Shown piece after piece: positions 1 through 7,731 of a DNA stretch of 64,000 bases. The notes under the pieces were generated by a model. The model was not told the origin of the DNA, ran no database searches, and worked only from the letters and a program-made list of their open reading frames with translations. Location: assembly GCF_020687045.1 (NCBI RefSeq), contig NZ_JAJEPW010000002.1:57396-121395 (forward strand). The letters run 5' to 3'. The position numbers were made by a program, and so were the translations under genes. Numbering within the stretch: the stretch's first letter is position 1; the number at the start of each line of letters is the position of its first letter. This stretch comes from Vescimonas cirricatena. Lineage in GTDB: Bacteria; Bacillota; Clostridia; Oscillospirales; Oscillospiraceae.

Positions 1-1
1 G

Positions 2-1549
2 GTGCGCACCTTCCGAAACGTGCCATTGACGATCCCCACGAAGGAATCGTTTGAGGTACGCGGAGAGGGCGTCATCTCATGGGAGAGCTTCCGCAGAATC
101 AATGCCAGTCTGGAGGAGCCCTATACCCATCCGCGAAATCTGGCCTCCGGCAGCACGCGAAAGCTTGACGCCGGTGAGGCAAGCAAGCGCCGGCTGGAGT
201 TCTGGGCTTTCGAACTGGTCAGCGACCATCTGGAACCTGAGAGCAAGCTTGCGCAGCAGCAATTTCTGCAGCGCAGCGGTTTCTCGGTTGTGCCGTATAT
301 CTTTTTGGATGCCGGGCACAGCGGGCAGGACATCCGAGATACAGTCGCCGGCATGGAACCCAAAGACTTCGCATATCCGGTGGATGGCCTCGTCATGGAG
401 TATGAAGACCTCCGCTACGGTAAAAGTCTTGGAGCAACCGGACATCACGAGAATCGCCTGATTGCGCTCAAGTGGGCCGATGAACTCTATAGCACGCGTT
501 TTCGCGGCGTGGAGTTGGCCACGACCAGAACCGGTATGGTAAGCATCACCGGTCTGTTCGATCCGATCAGTATTGACGGTACACTCGTCAGCCGCGCTTA
601 CCTGCACAACCTTGATATCTTCGATGAGTTTCAGTTTGGCATCGGTGACGAGATCAGCGTGTATAAGGCGAACATGATCATTCCGCAGATTGCGGACAAT
701 AAAACGCAGAGCAACACCTATATGCTGCCCATGACCTGCCCCTGCTGTGGAAAGCCGCTAACGGTAAAGTCCACATCGGGCGGCACACGGCAGCTGTATT
801 GCGGTAATCCGCACTGTGCAGCCAAGCTGGTGCAGAAGTTTGCGCATTTCTGTGAAAAGACCCGCATGAATATCGAAGGACTTTCAGCAACAACGCTGGA
901 GAAGCTCATCGGTCACGGCTGGGTGCGAAATTTCGGAGACTTATACGAGCTGGAGCAACACCGTGAGGATATTGTACGCACCGAGGGTTTCGGCGAGCGA
1001 TCCTTTGACCGACTGCAGGCGGCAATTGAAAAGAGCCGCCGCTGCACGTTGGCAAAGTTTATCGCCGGTCTCGGTATCCCGATGGTCGGGCGCCATGCAG
1101 GCCGGGATCTGGATCGCTATTTCCATGGCTCATGGGCTGAGTTTGAGGCGGCAATTCTCAACGGCTTCGATTTCACACAGCTGCCGGATTTTGGCGAGAC
1201 CATGCACAACAACATTTATACCTGGTATGCGGATGCTCAGGAGGCAAAGCTCTGGCGTCCGCTGCTGAGAAAAATTCAATTTGAAACAAAGGAGAATTTG
1301 ACTATGGAAACCACCATGAATAACCCCTTCGCAGGCAAGACCGTCGTTGCTACCGGAAAGCTGGAGCATTACACCCGTGACGGCATCCAGGAGAAGCTGA
1401 TTTCTCTGGGCGCCCATCCGTCCGGTGCCGTGAGTAAGAAAACCGATTATCTGATCGTTGGCGAAAAAGCCGGCAGCAAGCTGACCAAAGCACAGCAGCT
1501 GGGCGTAAAAACGCTGACTGAACAGGAATTCGAGGACATGCTGGCCTGA
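2..1549 (+). CDS. ligA: NAD-dependent DNA ligase (LigA-like), 5' partial
   Basis: This protein would seal single-strand nicks using NAD+. The visible 515 residues lack the N-terminal part, including the KxDG adenylation lysine, so the gene starts before the window; the GTG at base 2 is an internal codon. In order one sees the end of the adenylation domain (VRGEGVI near 20, HPRNLASG near 43, PVDGLVME near 126, ALKWAD near 155), an OB-fold with RTG and YLHN motifs (176-203), a four-cysteine zinc finger (C246, C249, C267, C272), helix-hairpin-helix repeats (about 285-420) and a C-terminal BRCT domain (about 443-515). This is the LigA domain order. The context (phage/ICE-type hypothetical genes) suggests a second, element-encoded ligase rather than the housekeeping copy, but the host copy cannot be seen. 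Confidence 0.9.
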   Translation: MRTFRNVPLTIPTKESFEVRGEGVISWESFRRINASLEEPYTHPRNLASGSTRKLDAGEASKRRLEFWAFELVSDHLEPESKLAQQQFLQRSGFSVVPYIFLDAGHSGQDIRDTVAGMEPKDFAYPVDGLVMEYEDLRYGKSLGATGHHENRLIALKWADELYSTRFRGVELATTRTGMVSITGLFDPISIDGTLVSRAYLHNLDIFDEFQFGIGDEISVYKANMIIPQIADNKTQSNTYMLPMTCPCCGKPLTVKSTSGGTRQLYCGNPHCAAKLVQKFAHFCEKTRMNIEGLSATTLEKLIGHGWVRNFGDLYELEQHREDIVRTEGFGERSFDRLQAAIEKSRRCTLAKFIAGLGIPMVGRHAGRDLDRYFHGSWAEFEAAILNGFDFTQLPDFGETMHNNIYTWYADAQEAKLWRPLLRKIQFETKENLTMETTMNNPFAGKTVVATGKLEHYTRDGIQEKLISLGAHPSGAVSKKTDYLIVGEKAGSKLTKAQQLGVKTLTEQEFEDMLA

Positions 1550-1571
1550 ATGGAAGGCGGCGCAACGGTTG

Positions 1572-1602
1572 CGGAGCAGGGATTACCTGCTCCGTTTCCG
1601 GT
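1572..1602 (+). terminator. Hairpin after ligase gene, weak terminator
   Basis: A perfect 9-bp stem, CGGAGCAGG (1572-1580) with CCTGCTCCG (1586-1594), has a 5-nt loop and is followed by TTTCCGGTTT. The T tract is interrupted, so termination may be partial. It lies between the ligase stop and the next strong ribosome site. Confidence 0.45.
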
Positions 1603-1668
1603 TTACCGTGCTTTTCACGCAGAGGGCAAAATGTTTCTTGTAAATTCTCACACCGAGGAGGACACACA

Positions 1669-2142
1669 ATGAGAAGAAAGAAAATCGGAGTCATGGATTT
1701 CCACGGCAGCGTGGATATCACCGACCCCTGTTATGACAAAGATGTCTGGTGCCGGATGAACGATGTGAAGATCAGTGACGGCGAATATACCTGCAATGTC
1801 TGGCATCATACCGACAAAGGCACATATAAGGACGGGACGCCGTATTCGTATATACTGGTCGGCGCGATCGGGATCTACCGAAACGGTGACATCCCGCGTC
1901 AGAAAGACATGGAGAAGATCGGCAGCATCGGCGTGGATGCCGGGCTGGCAGGCTTCTTCCACAACAAACCGGATTACAGCGACGAGGCATGGAGCAAATT
2001 CTGTGACAGGATCCGTCATGGCGATGCGTGGCTGACCGAGGACGGCTTTTACAGTTCGTCCGGGTACGGCGATGGATGCTATGGCGTGTATGCCTATAAG
2101 CAGGATGGCGAGATCACCGCGCTGGAAGTCCGCTTTCTCTGA
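1669..2142 (+). CDS. Hypothetical protein with DITDPCYD motif
   Basis: This 157-residue soluble protein has no function I recognise. It has a conspicuous DITDPCYD motif at residues 16-23 and a C-terminal stretch with a GDGCYGVY motif followed by alternating hydrophobic residues, suggesting a compact beta-rich fold. No signal peptide or membrane segment is visible. The start follows a GAGGAGG ribosome site by about 8 bases. It opens a tightly packed run of small genes that reaches base 5122, with intervals of a few bases or short overlaps, so co-transcription is likely. DPCY-type motifs occur in small proteins of phages and conjugative elements, but assigning a role would be guessing. Confidence 0.75.
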   Translation: MRRKKIGVMDFHGSVDITDPCYDKDVWCRMNDVKISDGEYTCNVWHHTDKGTYKDGTPYSYILVGAIGIYRNGDIPRQKDMEKIGSIGVDAGLAGFFHNKPDYSDEAWSKFCDRIRHGDAWLTEDGFYSSSGYGDGCYGVYAYKQDGEITALEVRFL

Positions 2143-2156
2143 GGAGGAACAGACAT

Positions 2157-2900
2157 ATGAGCAGTGAAATATTCTATGCCAAGGCATTCCTTCGGGTCGG
2201 CGACCGCTTCATTCCTGTCGTCAATCACGGCTCCTCCAATTGCTACGACTTTGATAGCCGTGGCCGCGAGATCCCAGAACGACACTGGTCGGTCCTCAGC
2301 TATCCTTTTCGTGGCCGCCTTGCCTTCACGGCAGCGGAAATCAAGCAGATCGCAGCCGCATTTGAGGAAGCTAACACAGAAAATCGCGGCGGGACCTGTA
2401 AAAGCCGAAACCGTGCATTTGAGGTGGGCGAATTCGGCCGCTGGATACTGGCCGGGCTCAAGTCCGCCCACACAGTAGAGGAATATCGCGCATACGGCAA
2501 TTCCGTTGTCGTCATCGACTATGAACGGAATTGGTCAAAGGCTTCCATTGCTTCGACCGCAGAACTGTCAGCACTTCTGGATCAGCGGGAGAGTGATCAT
2601 ATCGGTATCGGCTTTGCGGATGACCGAAATATCTTCTACCCGAAAATATCCAGAAAGAAGCAGCCGTTTGATTTTGGCACACTTGATCGCTACTATGTCC
2701 TGCAGTCCGAACAAGGCTTCTTTGTTAAGCGCAGCAGCCGCCGTGTCTGGGCGACACTGATCGCACAGGCAGAGTGCGTAAAAAAGTTCAGAACAGAGGC
2801 CAAAGCACAAAAGTATCTGACAGCCAATCACGCATTTTTCTCCGCGTGCAAATGCGCATTTACAGTGAAATGCGTAGAAAGCAAGGAGGCCGCAAAATGA
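2157..2900 (+). CDS. Hypothetical protein
   Basis: A 247-residue soluble protein of unrecognised family. The start at 2157 follows GAGGAGGAACAGACAT, only 14 bases after the previous stop. The C-terminal third is basic and contains a cysteine pair (ACKCAF) and a segment around residues 190-230 (FFVKRSSRRVW, then a helix with K/R residues) that could bind nucleic acid; this is only composition-based. The stop overlaps the next start in an ATGA arrangement at 2897-2900, so translation is probably coupled. No membrane segment or catalytic motif was seen. Confidence 0.7.
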   Translation: MSSEIFYAKAFLRVGDRFIPVVNHGSSNCYDFDSRGREIPERHWSVLSYPFRGRLAFTAAEIKQIAAAFEEANTENRGGTCKSRNRAFEVGEFGRWILAGLKSAHTVEEYRAYGNSVVVIDYERNWSKASIASTAELSALLDQRESDHIGIGFADDRNIFYPKISRKKQPFDFGTLDRYYVLQSEQGFFVKRSSRRVWATLIAQAECVKKFRTEAKAQKYLTANHAFFSACKCAFTVKCVESKEAAK

Positions 2901-3409
2901 AGGAAACCAAAGAGGCCCGTTTCCGCCGTGTAGCGGAGGCGCGCGTCAATAAACTTATCCGGATGCTGCGGCTTCTTGGCAACTGTTCCGGAACAAATAC
3001 CTACGCCTATGATGACGATGCCGTTGAGCAGATTTTCACGGAGCTGCAGGTCGAGCTGGATCGGGCACGGGAGCGATTCGCCGAAAATGGGAAGCCGGGA
3101 CGAAAGCGGTTCTCTCTTTCGGAAACGCCGACGCCGGACACCGTTTCATATCCACACATCACGCTTCCTCTGCCGGATGGCACGCGGCTGCGCGCCGTCA
3201 GCTATGCAGACGAGACTTATCCAGCCATCAATCTATATCTTCTACAGGATGGCAAGCCGGATGAGTTGATCTGCTTTGCAGAATACAACTCAGAACACAG
3301 TCCCTGCCATGAGCTTTGCATTGGGGTCTACACTTCCGACAAGGAAGACACACAGTACTATGGGTCATATCGGCCAGAAAGGGAATCAGAGTATGGAAAA
3401 AATGATTGA
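2897..3409 (+). CDS. Hypothetical protein
   Basis: A 170-residue soluble protein, unrecognised. I chose the ATG at 2897 rather than an upstream in-frame codon because AAGGAGG lies just before it and it overlaps the previous stop by 4 bases. The first 70 residues are basic and helical (KEARFRRVAEARVNKLIRML), and the remainder is beta-rich with a central SYADETYPAINLYLL stretch. The last 17 bases overlap the next gene, again implying coupled translation. Confidence 0.7.
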   Translation: MKETKEARFRRVAEARVNKLIRMLRLLGNCSGTNTYAYDDDAVEQIFTELQVELDRARERFAENGKPGRKRFSLSETPTPDTVSYPHITLPLPDGTRLRAVSYADETYPAINLYLLQDGKPDELICFAEYNSEHSPCHELCIGVYTSDKEDTQYYGSYRPERESEYGKND

Positions 3410-4187
3410 CAAAAGCCGGGCATACGAAACCTACCGACTTGCGTGGGATGATATCGCAAAGTTGCTGTCAGATCAGATCAAGGCTGTTCTGGGCCGAAGG
3501 TTTCTTCTGCGTGTGTGGCCGGAGGATCAAGGATACTGGGGCGCCCGTGCACTGCATGGGCTGTTTTCGGTTGCTGATCTGAATCGGCTGCTGGATGCTG
3601 TACAAGCGGACGCGGAGACCCGCATGGAAACTCTGCCGGAGGATTCAGAGGACGTACACGGTTTCGGCATGACACTTGGCTCCCTTCTTTTGAAGGCCGC
3701 TTTACAGGCGGACTGGAAGTGTGAGATGGTCGAGGACGATGCACTCTGGATGATCGGTTTTGTCAGCTCGGAAACGCGGCCTTACACGGTGAGCGGTCTT
3801 CTAAGGAATCTCAATACGGATGCGCTGCTGCCGGCAAAAGAGGCTCTGGAGTACCTGAAGGACAATGGAAGCACCGACTGCACACTCAGCGATATCCGGC
3901 TGCGTTATTATGCCGCGTATGGGAACGAACTGTGCTGGCGCTATCCCATCAGCGATGGGATCCATGCCGGTGCGTTTATCCTGGTCACAAAGGACGGCTA
4001 TCTGAGTCTCCCCTACAACAGCATGGACGAGGATGAGTATGAGATCCTGATGCTGGACGACGCGACCTTTCATGATTCGGCATCGCTTGCTACGCTCCTG
4101 TCAGACTGGGAAGATTTCTCTGCCGACCTGACGGATGCCATGTGCGAGATGTGCCGCATTCTGGAAGGAGGCGAAGAGGATGCCTGA
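3393..4187 (+). CDS. Hypothetical protein
   Basis: A 264-residue acidic soluble protein, unrecognised. The ATG at 3393 follows GAAAGGGAATC and lies inside the end of the preceding gene; ATG at 3402 is an alternative. The sequence has an N-terminal helical part, a middle segment with WKCEMVEDDALW, and a C-terminal part rich in aspartate and glutamate (SMDEDEYEILMLDDATF). No cofactor-binding or catalytic motif is visible. It ends overlapping the next small gene by 8 bases. Confidence 0.7.
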   Translation: MEKMIDKSRAYETYRLAWDDIAKLLSDQIKAVLGRRFLLRVWPEDQGYWGARALHGLFSVADLNRLLDAVQADAETRMETLPEDSEDVHGFGMTLGSLLLKAALQADWKCEMVEDDALWMIGFVSSETRPYTVSGLLRNLNTDALLPAKEALEYLKDNGSTDCTLSDIRLRYYAAYGNELCWRYPISDGIHAGAFILVTKDGYLSLPYNSMDEDEYEILMLDDATFHDSASLATLLSDWEDFSADLTDAMCEMCRILEGGEEDA

Positions 4188-4374
4188 TGCGGTTAAACCC
4201 GAGATCTGTCTGACAGGAAAGCTTCTATACCCGGTACATATCGGCCTGCCGGCATATATTCAGGAGACTGACGGATACCGAAGGACTTCCACAGTCTGTG
4301 CTATTCTGGCAGACACACAAGAAGCTACCGTGATTGAAACGCGCAATAGCGTGTATTCCATTCAGAAAGTATGA
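4180..4374 (+). CDS. Small hypothetical protein (64 aa)
   Basis: A 64-residue protein predicted to be mostly beta strands (LTGKLLYPVHIGLPAYI, then STVCAILADTQEATVIETRNSVYSI). The ATG at 4180 is preceded by AAGGAGGCGAAG and overlaps the previous gene by 8 bases, typical of a coupled cistron. The size and pattern suggest a small SH3-like or OB-like barrel, but no family is recognised. Confidence 0.65.
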   Translation: MPDAVKPEICLTGKLLYPVHIGLPAYIQETDGYRRTSTVCAILADTQEATVIETRNSVYSIQKV

Positions 4375-4382
4375 GGTGCAGT

Positions 4383-4811
4383 ATGAACAACAATATCGAC
4401 TGGATCATCCATCTTGTAGCAAACGGAGCCTGTGACGAGTGCGGGAAGGAGGAAAAAGGGTTCCTGCCCTATACCTGCAATGCGCATACTCATGGCATGG
4501 AGAAATATGACCACCCGGATTTTCAAGTGGTCCTGAGTCTTCCTCCCCGTGAAATCGGAAGGATCCTCAACACATTGGGGCTTAGGGTTCAGGAAGGAGA
4601 ACGCTTTCAGGCCGGTAGGTATGTATCCGGCATCTATGCCGACTGCGATATCCGTCTGGATGAATTTCGGGAAACGGGACGCAATGTGCTGCGTGCAGTC
4701 ATACCGGATCGGCAGAATCGTTTTCCGGAAGATCCACAGTGCGAAGAACCATATCGACTGCAGAGCATGGACACAGAGGATCTGTATGAGAGAGAAGGTG
4801 CGTTGTCGTGA
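4383..4811 (+). CDS. DUF4262 domain protein
   Basis: The 142-residue sequence matches the DUF4262 pattern: a segment with THGMEKYDHPDFQVVL (about residues 34-50) followed by REIGRILNTLGLRVQEGERF (about 54-73). The biochemical role of that family is unknown. A short N-terminal CDECGKEE sequence could contribute a metal ligand. The start at 4383 is placed behind GAGGTG; an in-frame ATG at 4371 overlapping the previous stop is an alternative that would add four residues. The gene overlaps the next start by 4 bases. Confidence 0.75.
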   Translation: MNNNIDWIIHLVANGACDECGKEEKGFLPYTCNAHTHGMEKYDHPDFQVVLSLPPREIGRILNTLGLRVQEGERFQAGRYVSGIYADCDIRLDEFRETGRNVLRAVIPDRQNRFPEDPQCEEPYRLQSMDTEDLYEREGALS

Positions 4812-5122
4812 AAATTGCCATCTACCAGATTGCGATAGAGCGCGATGAGAACCGTCTTGCGTTTCAGAGCCTGAATCACATCATATCGGTCAGCAATGGT
4901 CGAGTCCCTGTAGAGCTTTACGACTGCGTTTTTGCCGGAGAAGTTTCTGCGCAAACACTGGAGGATATCTTCTATGTTTTCAACATGGAGCACCCTTCCG
5001 CTTACAAAGGGCGGTCGCTCTCGGTCTCCGATGTGGTGGAAATATTTCTTGCATCAGGAGGAAGTGAGTTCTATTACTGTGAGCCAATCGGGTTCAAGCG
5101 GATTCGCTTTGAAAAGGAGTAA
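4808..5122 (+). CDS. YodL-like domain protein
   Basis: A 104-residue protein with the YodL-domain signature: an N-terminal IYQIAIERDENRLAF strand-helix, a central YDCVFAGEV motif, an FNMEHP motif, and the diagnostic GRSLSVSDVVEIF followed by FYYCEPIGF near the C-terminus. YodL domains are common in Clostridia conjugative elements, often fused to antirestriction-type or DUF4316 proteins; their function is not established. Here the domain stands alone. The start overlaps the upstream stop by 4 bases. Confidence 0.85.
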   Translation: MKIAIYQIAIERDENRLAFQSLNHIISVSNGRVPVELYDCVFAGEVSAQTLEDIFYVFNMEHPSAYKGRSLSVSDVVEIFLASGGSEFYYCEPIGFKRIRFEKE

Positions 5123-5165
5123 ACCAAACGCTGAGCGAAAAAATAAATCAGGCTTTACAGCACAA

Positions 5166-5197
5166 ACAGGAGGCGTCGAATTATCGGCGCCTCCTGT
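5166..5197 (+). other. Intergenic hairpin
   Basis: A perfect 10-bp inverted repeat, ACAGGAGGCG (5166-5175) with CGCCTCCTGT (5188-5197), sits between the YodL gene and the next start. No T run follows, so a simple intrinsic terminator is unlikely; a processing or stabilising stem is possible. Confidence 0.4.
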
Positions 5198-5219
5198 GGC
5201 CTAAAAGGAGAATATCACA

Positions 5220-5894
5220 ATGAACATCGAAGAAGTCTTATCAACAACGCACAGAATCTCTCCTCGTGAGAGGGTCCCCTTTCACTGCACCTGCTGCGGC
5301 GAGTGCTGCCGCCATGTCCGGCAAAGCGTTCCCTTGGAAAGTCCGGATGTATTCCGGCTGACAAGGCTGCTGAGGGAAAGGGACAAGGGAATCATTTGCA
5401 TGGACGACTTTGTTGCGCGGTATACCGAACTTGCCCTACTGGACGAATGTGGGTATTTCATGCTCATGCTGAAAGTTACAGGTGTTGACGACGCCTGCAT
5501 TTTTCTGAAAGAGAATCGGTGTATGGTCCATGCGGCAAAACCAAGAACCTGCCGGATTTATCCATTCGTTGCCGGTATCGGAGATGACGGCCACCCGGAA
5601 TATTTGGTGAGCCGCGAAAAGGAACATCATTTCAAAGGCCCGGCCGTTCATGTAAAGACATGGATGAAACGGCGGTTTACCGAGGAAGACAAAGCGTTTC
5701 TCAGAATGGATCTTAGTTCTGCTCGGGATATTGCACGACTCATGCGTCGGATACCCGAATTCCATCGGCAACAGGCGATGCTCCTGTTCTGGCGATATAA
5801 GTATTCGGATTTCGACTTAGATCAGCCGTTCCTAAAGCAATATGCAAAAAATCTTCAACAGCTCAAGGCCGCACTGGCCCTGTTGGCGGAGTAG
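5220..5894 (+). CDS. YkgJ-family cysteine-cluster protein (first of pair)
   Basis: This 224-residue protein has the CxCCGECC cluster at residues 23-30 and a second conserved block with CMVHAAKPRTCRIYPF at about 101-116, the arrangement of the YkgJ/UPF0153 CxxCxxCC family. These cysteines are thought to bind zinc or an iron-sulfur cluster; physiological roles are mostly unknown. The C-terminal 80 residues are helical (AQ-, L- and K-rich). The start follows AAAAGGAGAATATCACA. An immediately downstream gene encodes a second, divergent member of the family, so the pair may act together. Confidence 0.85.
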   Translation: MNIEEVLSTTHRISPRERVPFHCTCCGECCRHVRQSVPLESPDVFRLTRLLRERDKGIICMDDFVARYTELALLDECGYFMLMLKVTGVDDACIFLKENRCMVHAAKPRTCRIYPFVAGIGDDGHPEYLVSREKEHHFKGPAVHVKTWMKRRFTEEDKAFLRMDLSSARDIARLMRRIPEFHRQQAMLLFWRYKYSDFDLDQPFLKQYAKNLQQLKAALALLAE

Positions 5895-5942
5895 CCATAA
5901 CCAACACAAACCGACGATTATTCCATGAAAAGGAGAAGTAAA

Positions 5943-6674
5943 ATGGATCAAAGATTACAACACATTGTGGAGCACTACGATGAGATGTGCATCGGAACGG
6001 ATGAGCATTTTCGTTTTCACTGCAAGCAGTGCGGGAAGTGCTGCATCAACCGGGAGGATATTCTCCTGAATCCCAAAGACCTCTACAACATATCCAAGGA
6101 GCTGGGACTTGCACCACGGGACACCATTGCACAATATTGCGAGGTATATCTGGGGCAAAACTCCCGAATCCCCATTGTACGGCTCAAGCCGAGAGGATCT
6201 ATTAAGCGTTGCCCGCTGCTCAGGGACCGGAAATGTTCTGTTCATAATGCAAAGCCTACGGTTTGCGCCCTGTTCCCACTGGGCCGCAGCATAAAGCTGG
6301 ATGCGAAAGAAACGGATCCGAACGCCATTGAGCGTGCCAGGATCCAGTATATCATCAACTCCATTGAGTGCGGAGATCGTTCCGAAGAGCATACCGTACG
6401 CGAGTGGGTAGAAAGCTTCGGCATACCCATCCACGACAACGATTTTATTGCATGGCAGAAAGCGCTGTTCTCTGTAAGACAGCAAATCGTGGAGCTGGAG
6501 AAAATGCTTCCTGACAAATCCATGGAGCGGGTCTGGTCCATTACCTATCAGGCGCTGTATCTCAATTATGACATTCAGGAGGATTTCCGGGAACAGTTCC
6601 AAAAAAACAGCGACCGTCTTATCGACGCACTTGAACATCTGCCGGCATTGTGGAAGGAGCTCAGCCATGAATGA
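5943..6674 (+). CDS. YkgJ-family cysteine-cluster protein (second of pair)
   Basis: A 243-residue protein with CKQCGKCC at residues 27-34 and the second block CSVHNAKPTVCALFPLG at about 100-116, as in the YkgJ family. A basic loop KPRGSIKRCPLL precedes the second block. I take the ATG at 5943 (after AAAGGAGAAGTAAA) instead of an in-frame ATG 18 bases upstream that would overlap the ribosome site. It shares architecture but little sequence with the protein just upstream, so the two are probably old paralogs rather than a recent duplication. Confidence 0.85.
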   Translation: MDQRLQHIVEHYDEMCIGTDEHFRFHCKQCGKCCINREDILLNPKDLYNISKELGLAPRDTIAQYCEVYLGQNSRIPIVRLKPRGSIKRCPLLRDRKCSVHNAKPTVCALFPLGRSIKLDAKETDPNAIERARIQYIINSIECGDRSEEHTVREWVESFGIPIHDNDFIAWQKALFSVRQQIVELEKMLPDKSMERVWSITYQALYLNYDIQEDFREQFQKNSDRLIDALEHLPALWKELSHE

Positions 6675-7308
6675 TGACCGCAACCGTAGTCAAATCATTC
6701 GCATCGATGCACGCAACTGCTTTGTGGAAAGTCTGAATGATGCCTTTGAGATCGGGAAAGCGCATTTTACATTTGCCTCCTACGACCTCAGCAAGCCCTC
6801 CGGCCAGCGTCAGACCAACAGCATTCAAATCTACATCGATATGGCGGAGGTGTTGGAGTTGTGCCGGAAGCTGATGGGTGGTGAATTGCGCTATCTAATG
6901 CAGGTTAAGAAGAAAAATGGCGACAGCACGCCGCTCTATCAGTGTCTTGGCGGCACTTCGGCGGAAAAGCTCGCAAGGTACGGACGGGCACGAGCGGATG
7001 GGAAAAGCCTGTCGCGGACTGCGCAGCTCGTCTGCGGCAGTAAGACGGATTTTCTTTTCGTTGCTGACAGCGGTCCCGGAGAAACCAACGCCAAAGGCCT
7101 GATCGTACCGCGGTTCGGAAAGAATCCTGAAAACCATGTCTCGGTCAGCATGACTTTTGAACTGTTCAGCGAGCTTATGCTGATGACCAAAACCCACTAC
7201 CAGTCATGGCTGACGGCATACTATCTGCAGAACCCGATAAAATCAGCGACATTGCCGGCGCAGGAAACGTATGCAGCGCCCGATAACGCCCCGAATACAC
7301 TCTTCTGA
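6667..7308 (+). CDS. Hypothetical backbone protein, partly duplicated at 15.2 kb
   Basis: A 213-residue soluble protein of unrecognised family. The start at 6667 overlaps the preceding stop by 8 bases. A central segment (residues about 105-150, containing RTAQLVCGSKTDFLFVADSG) is repeated almost identically in a degraded fragment at 15219-15392, which shows that a related copy once existed there. The C-terminal half contains a helical stretch with MTFELFSELMLMTKTHYQSWL. A structural or DNA-associated role is possible but unsupported. Confidence 0.7.
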   Translation: MNDDRNRSQIIRIDARNCFVESLNDAFEIGKAHFTFASYDLSKPSGQRQTNSIQIYIDMAEVLELCRKLMGGELRYLMQVKKKNGDSTPLYQCLGGTSAEKLARYGRARADGKSLSRTAQLVCGSKTDFLFVADSGPGETNAKGLIVPRFGKNPENHVSVSMTFELFSELMLMTKTHYQSWLTAYYLQNPIKSATLPAQETYAAPDNAPNTLF

Positions 7309-7318
7309 GGTACAGCCC

Positions 7319-7648
7319 ATGAGGTTTCGTACATTCAGAGAAAGTATCCGAAACATGGGTGGTGTGTGGACAGGTAACGATGTGTATTCTGCACAGACAC
7401 AATCGCAGTATACTGCCGCTTTTTTGCCGGAGTATCCGGAGAAATCTAAGAGGGACAGTACAATCAGCTGTTGCTGGCTCAATGGAGACTGGGACTACAG
7501 CGGCGTGTATGCCGAAGAATTAAGGATGAAGAATGGCTGCGTATATCGGGGTTGCGCCCTTCTATCAAACGGAGCCGATGATGTCGAGACGGTTCATGCC
7601 ATCAAAACGATTGAGGATTGCCTGTGGAAGCAGTATCCTCAATACTGA
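7319..7648 (+). CDS. Small hypothetical protein (109 aa)
   Basis: A 109-residue protein with no recognised domain, started at 7319 behind GAGGTACAGCCC. It contains a CCWLNGDWDYSGVYAEEL stretch and ends in tyrosine- and tryptophan-bearing residues. It is the last gene of the plus-strand run before the terminator at 7675, and therefore the last intact backbone gene before the accessory island. Confidence 0.6.
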   Translation: MRFRTFRESIRNMGGVWTGNDVYSAQTQSQYTAAFLPEYPEKSKRDSTISCCWLNGDWDYSGVYAEELRMKNGCVYRGCALLSNGADDVETVHAIKTIEDCLWKQYPQY

Positions 7649-7674
7649 CCTTTCAGCGATACAGTATACCAGTG

Positions 7675-7708
7675 CGGAGGAGCTTGCTTTTGCAAGCTCC
7701 TCCGTTTT
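7675..7708 (+). terminator. Strong intrinsic terminator
   Basis: A perfect 13-bp stem (CGGAGGAGCTTGC, 7675-7687, with its complement at 7692-7704), TTTT loop and TTTT tail. It closes the plus-strand operon and, being nearly symmetrical, could also limit read-through from the convergent ABC operon. Confidence 0.9.
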
Positions 7709-7731
7709 GCGTATAAGCATCTTTTGCGGCA

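Noticed and set aside
77..607. Long antisense frames opposite the ligase gene and similar ones throughout.
   Set aside because: They lie opposite genes with clear motifs and lack ribosome sites and family character.
5166..5197. Hairpin after the YodL gene as a terminator.
   Set aside because: No T run follows the stem.
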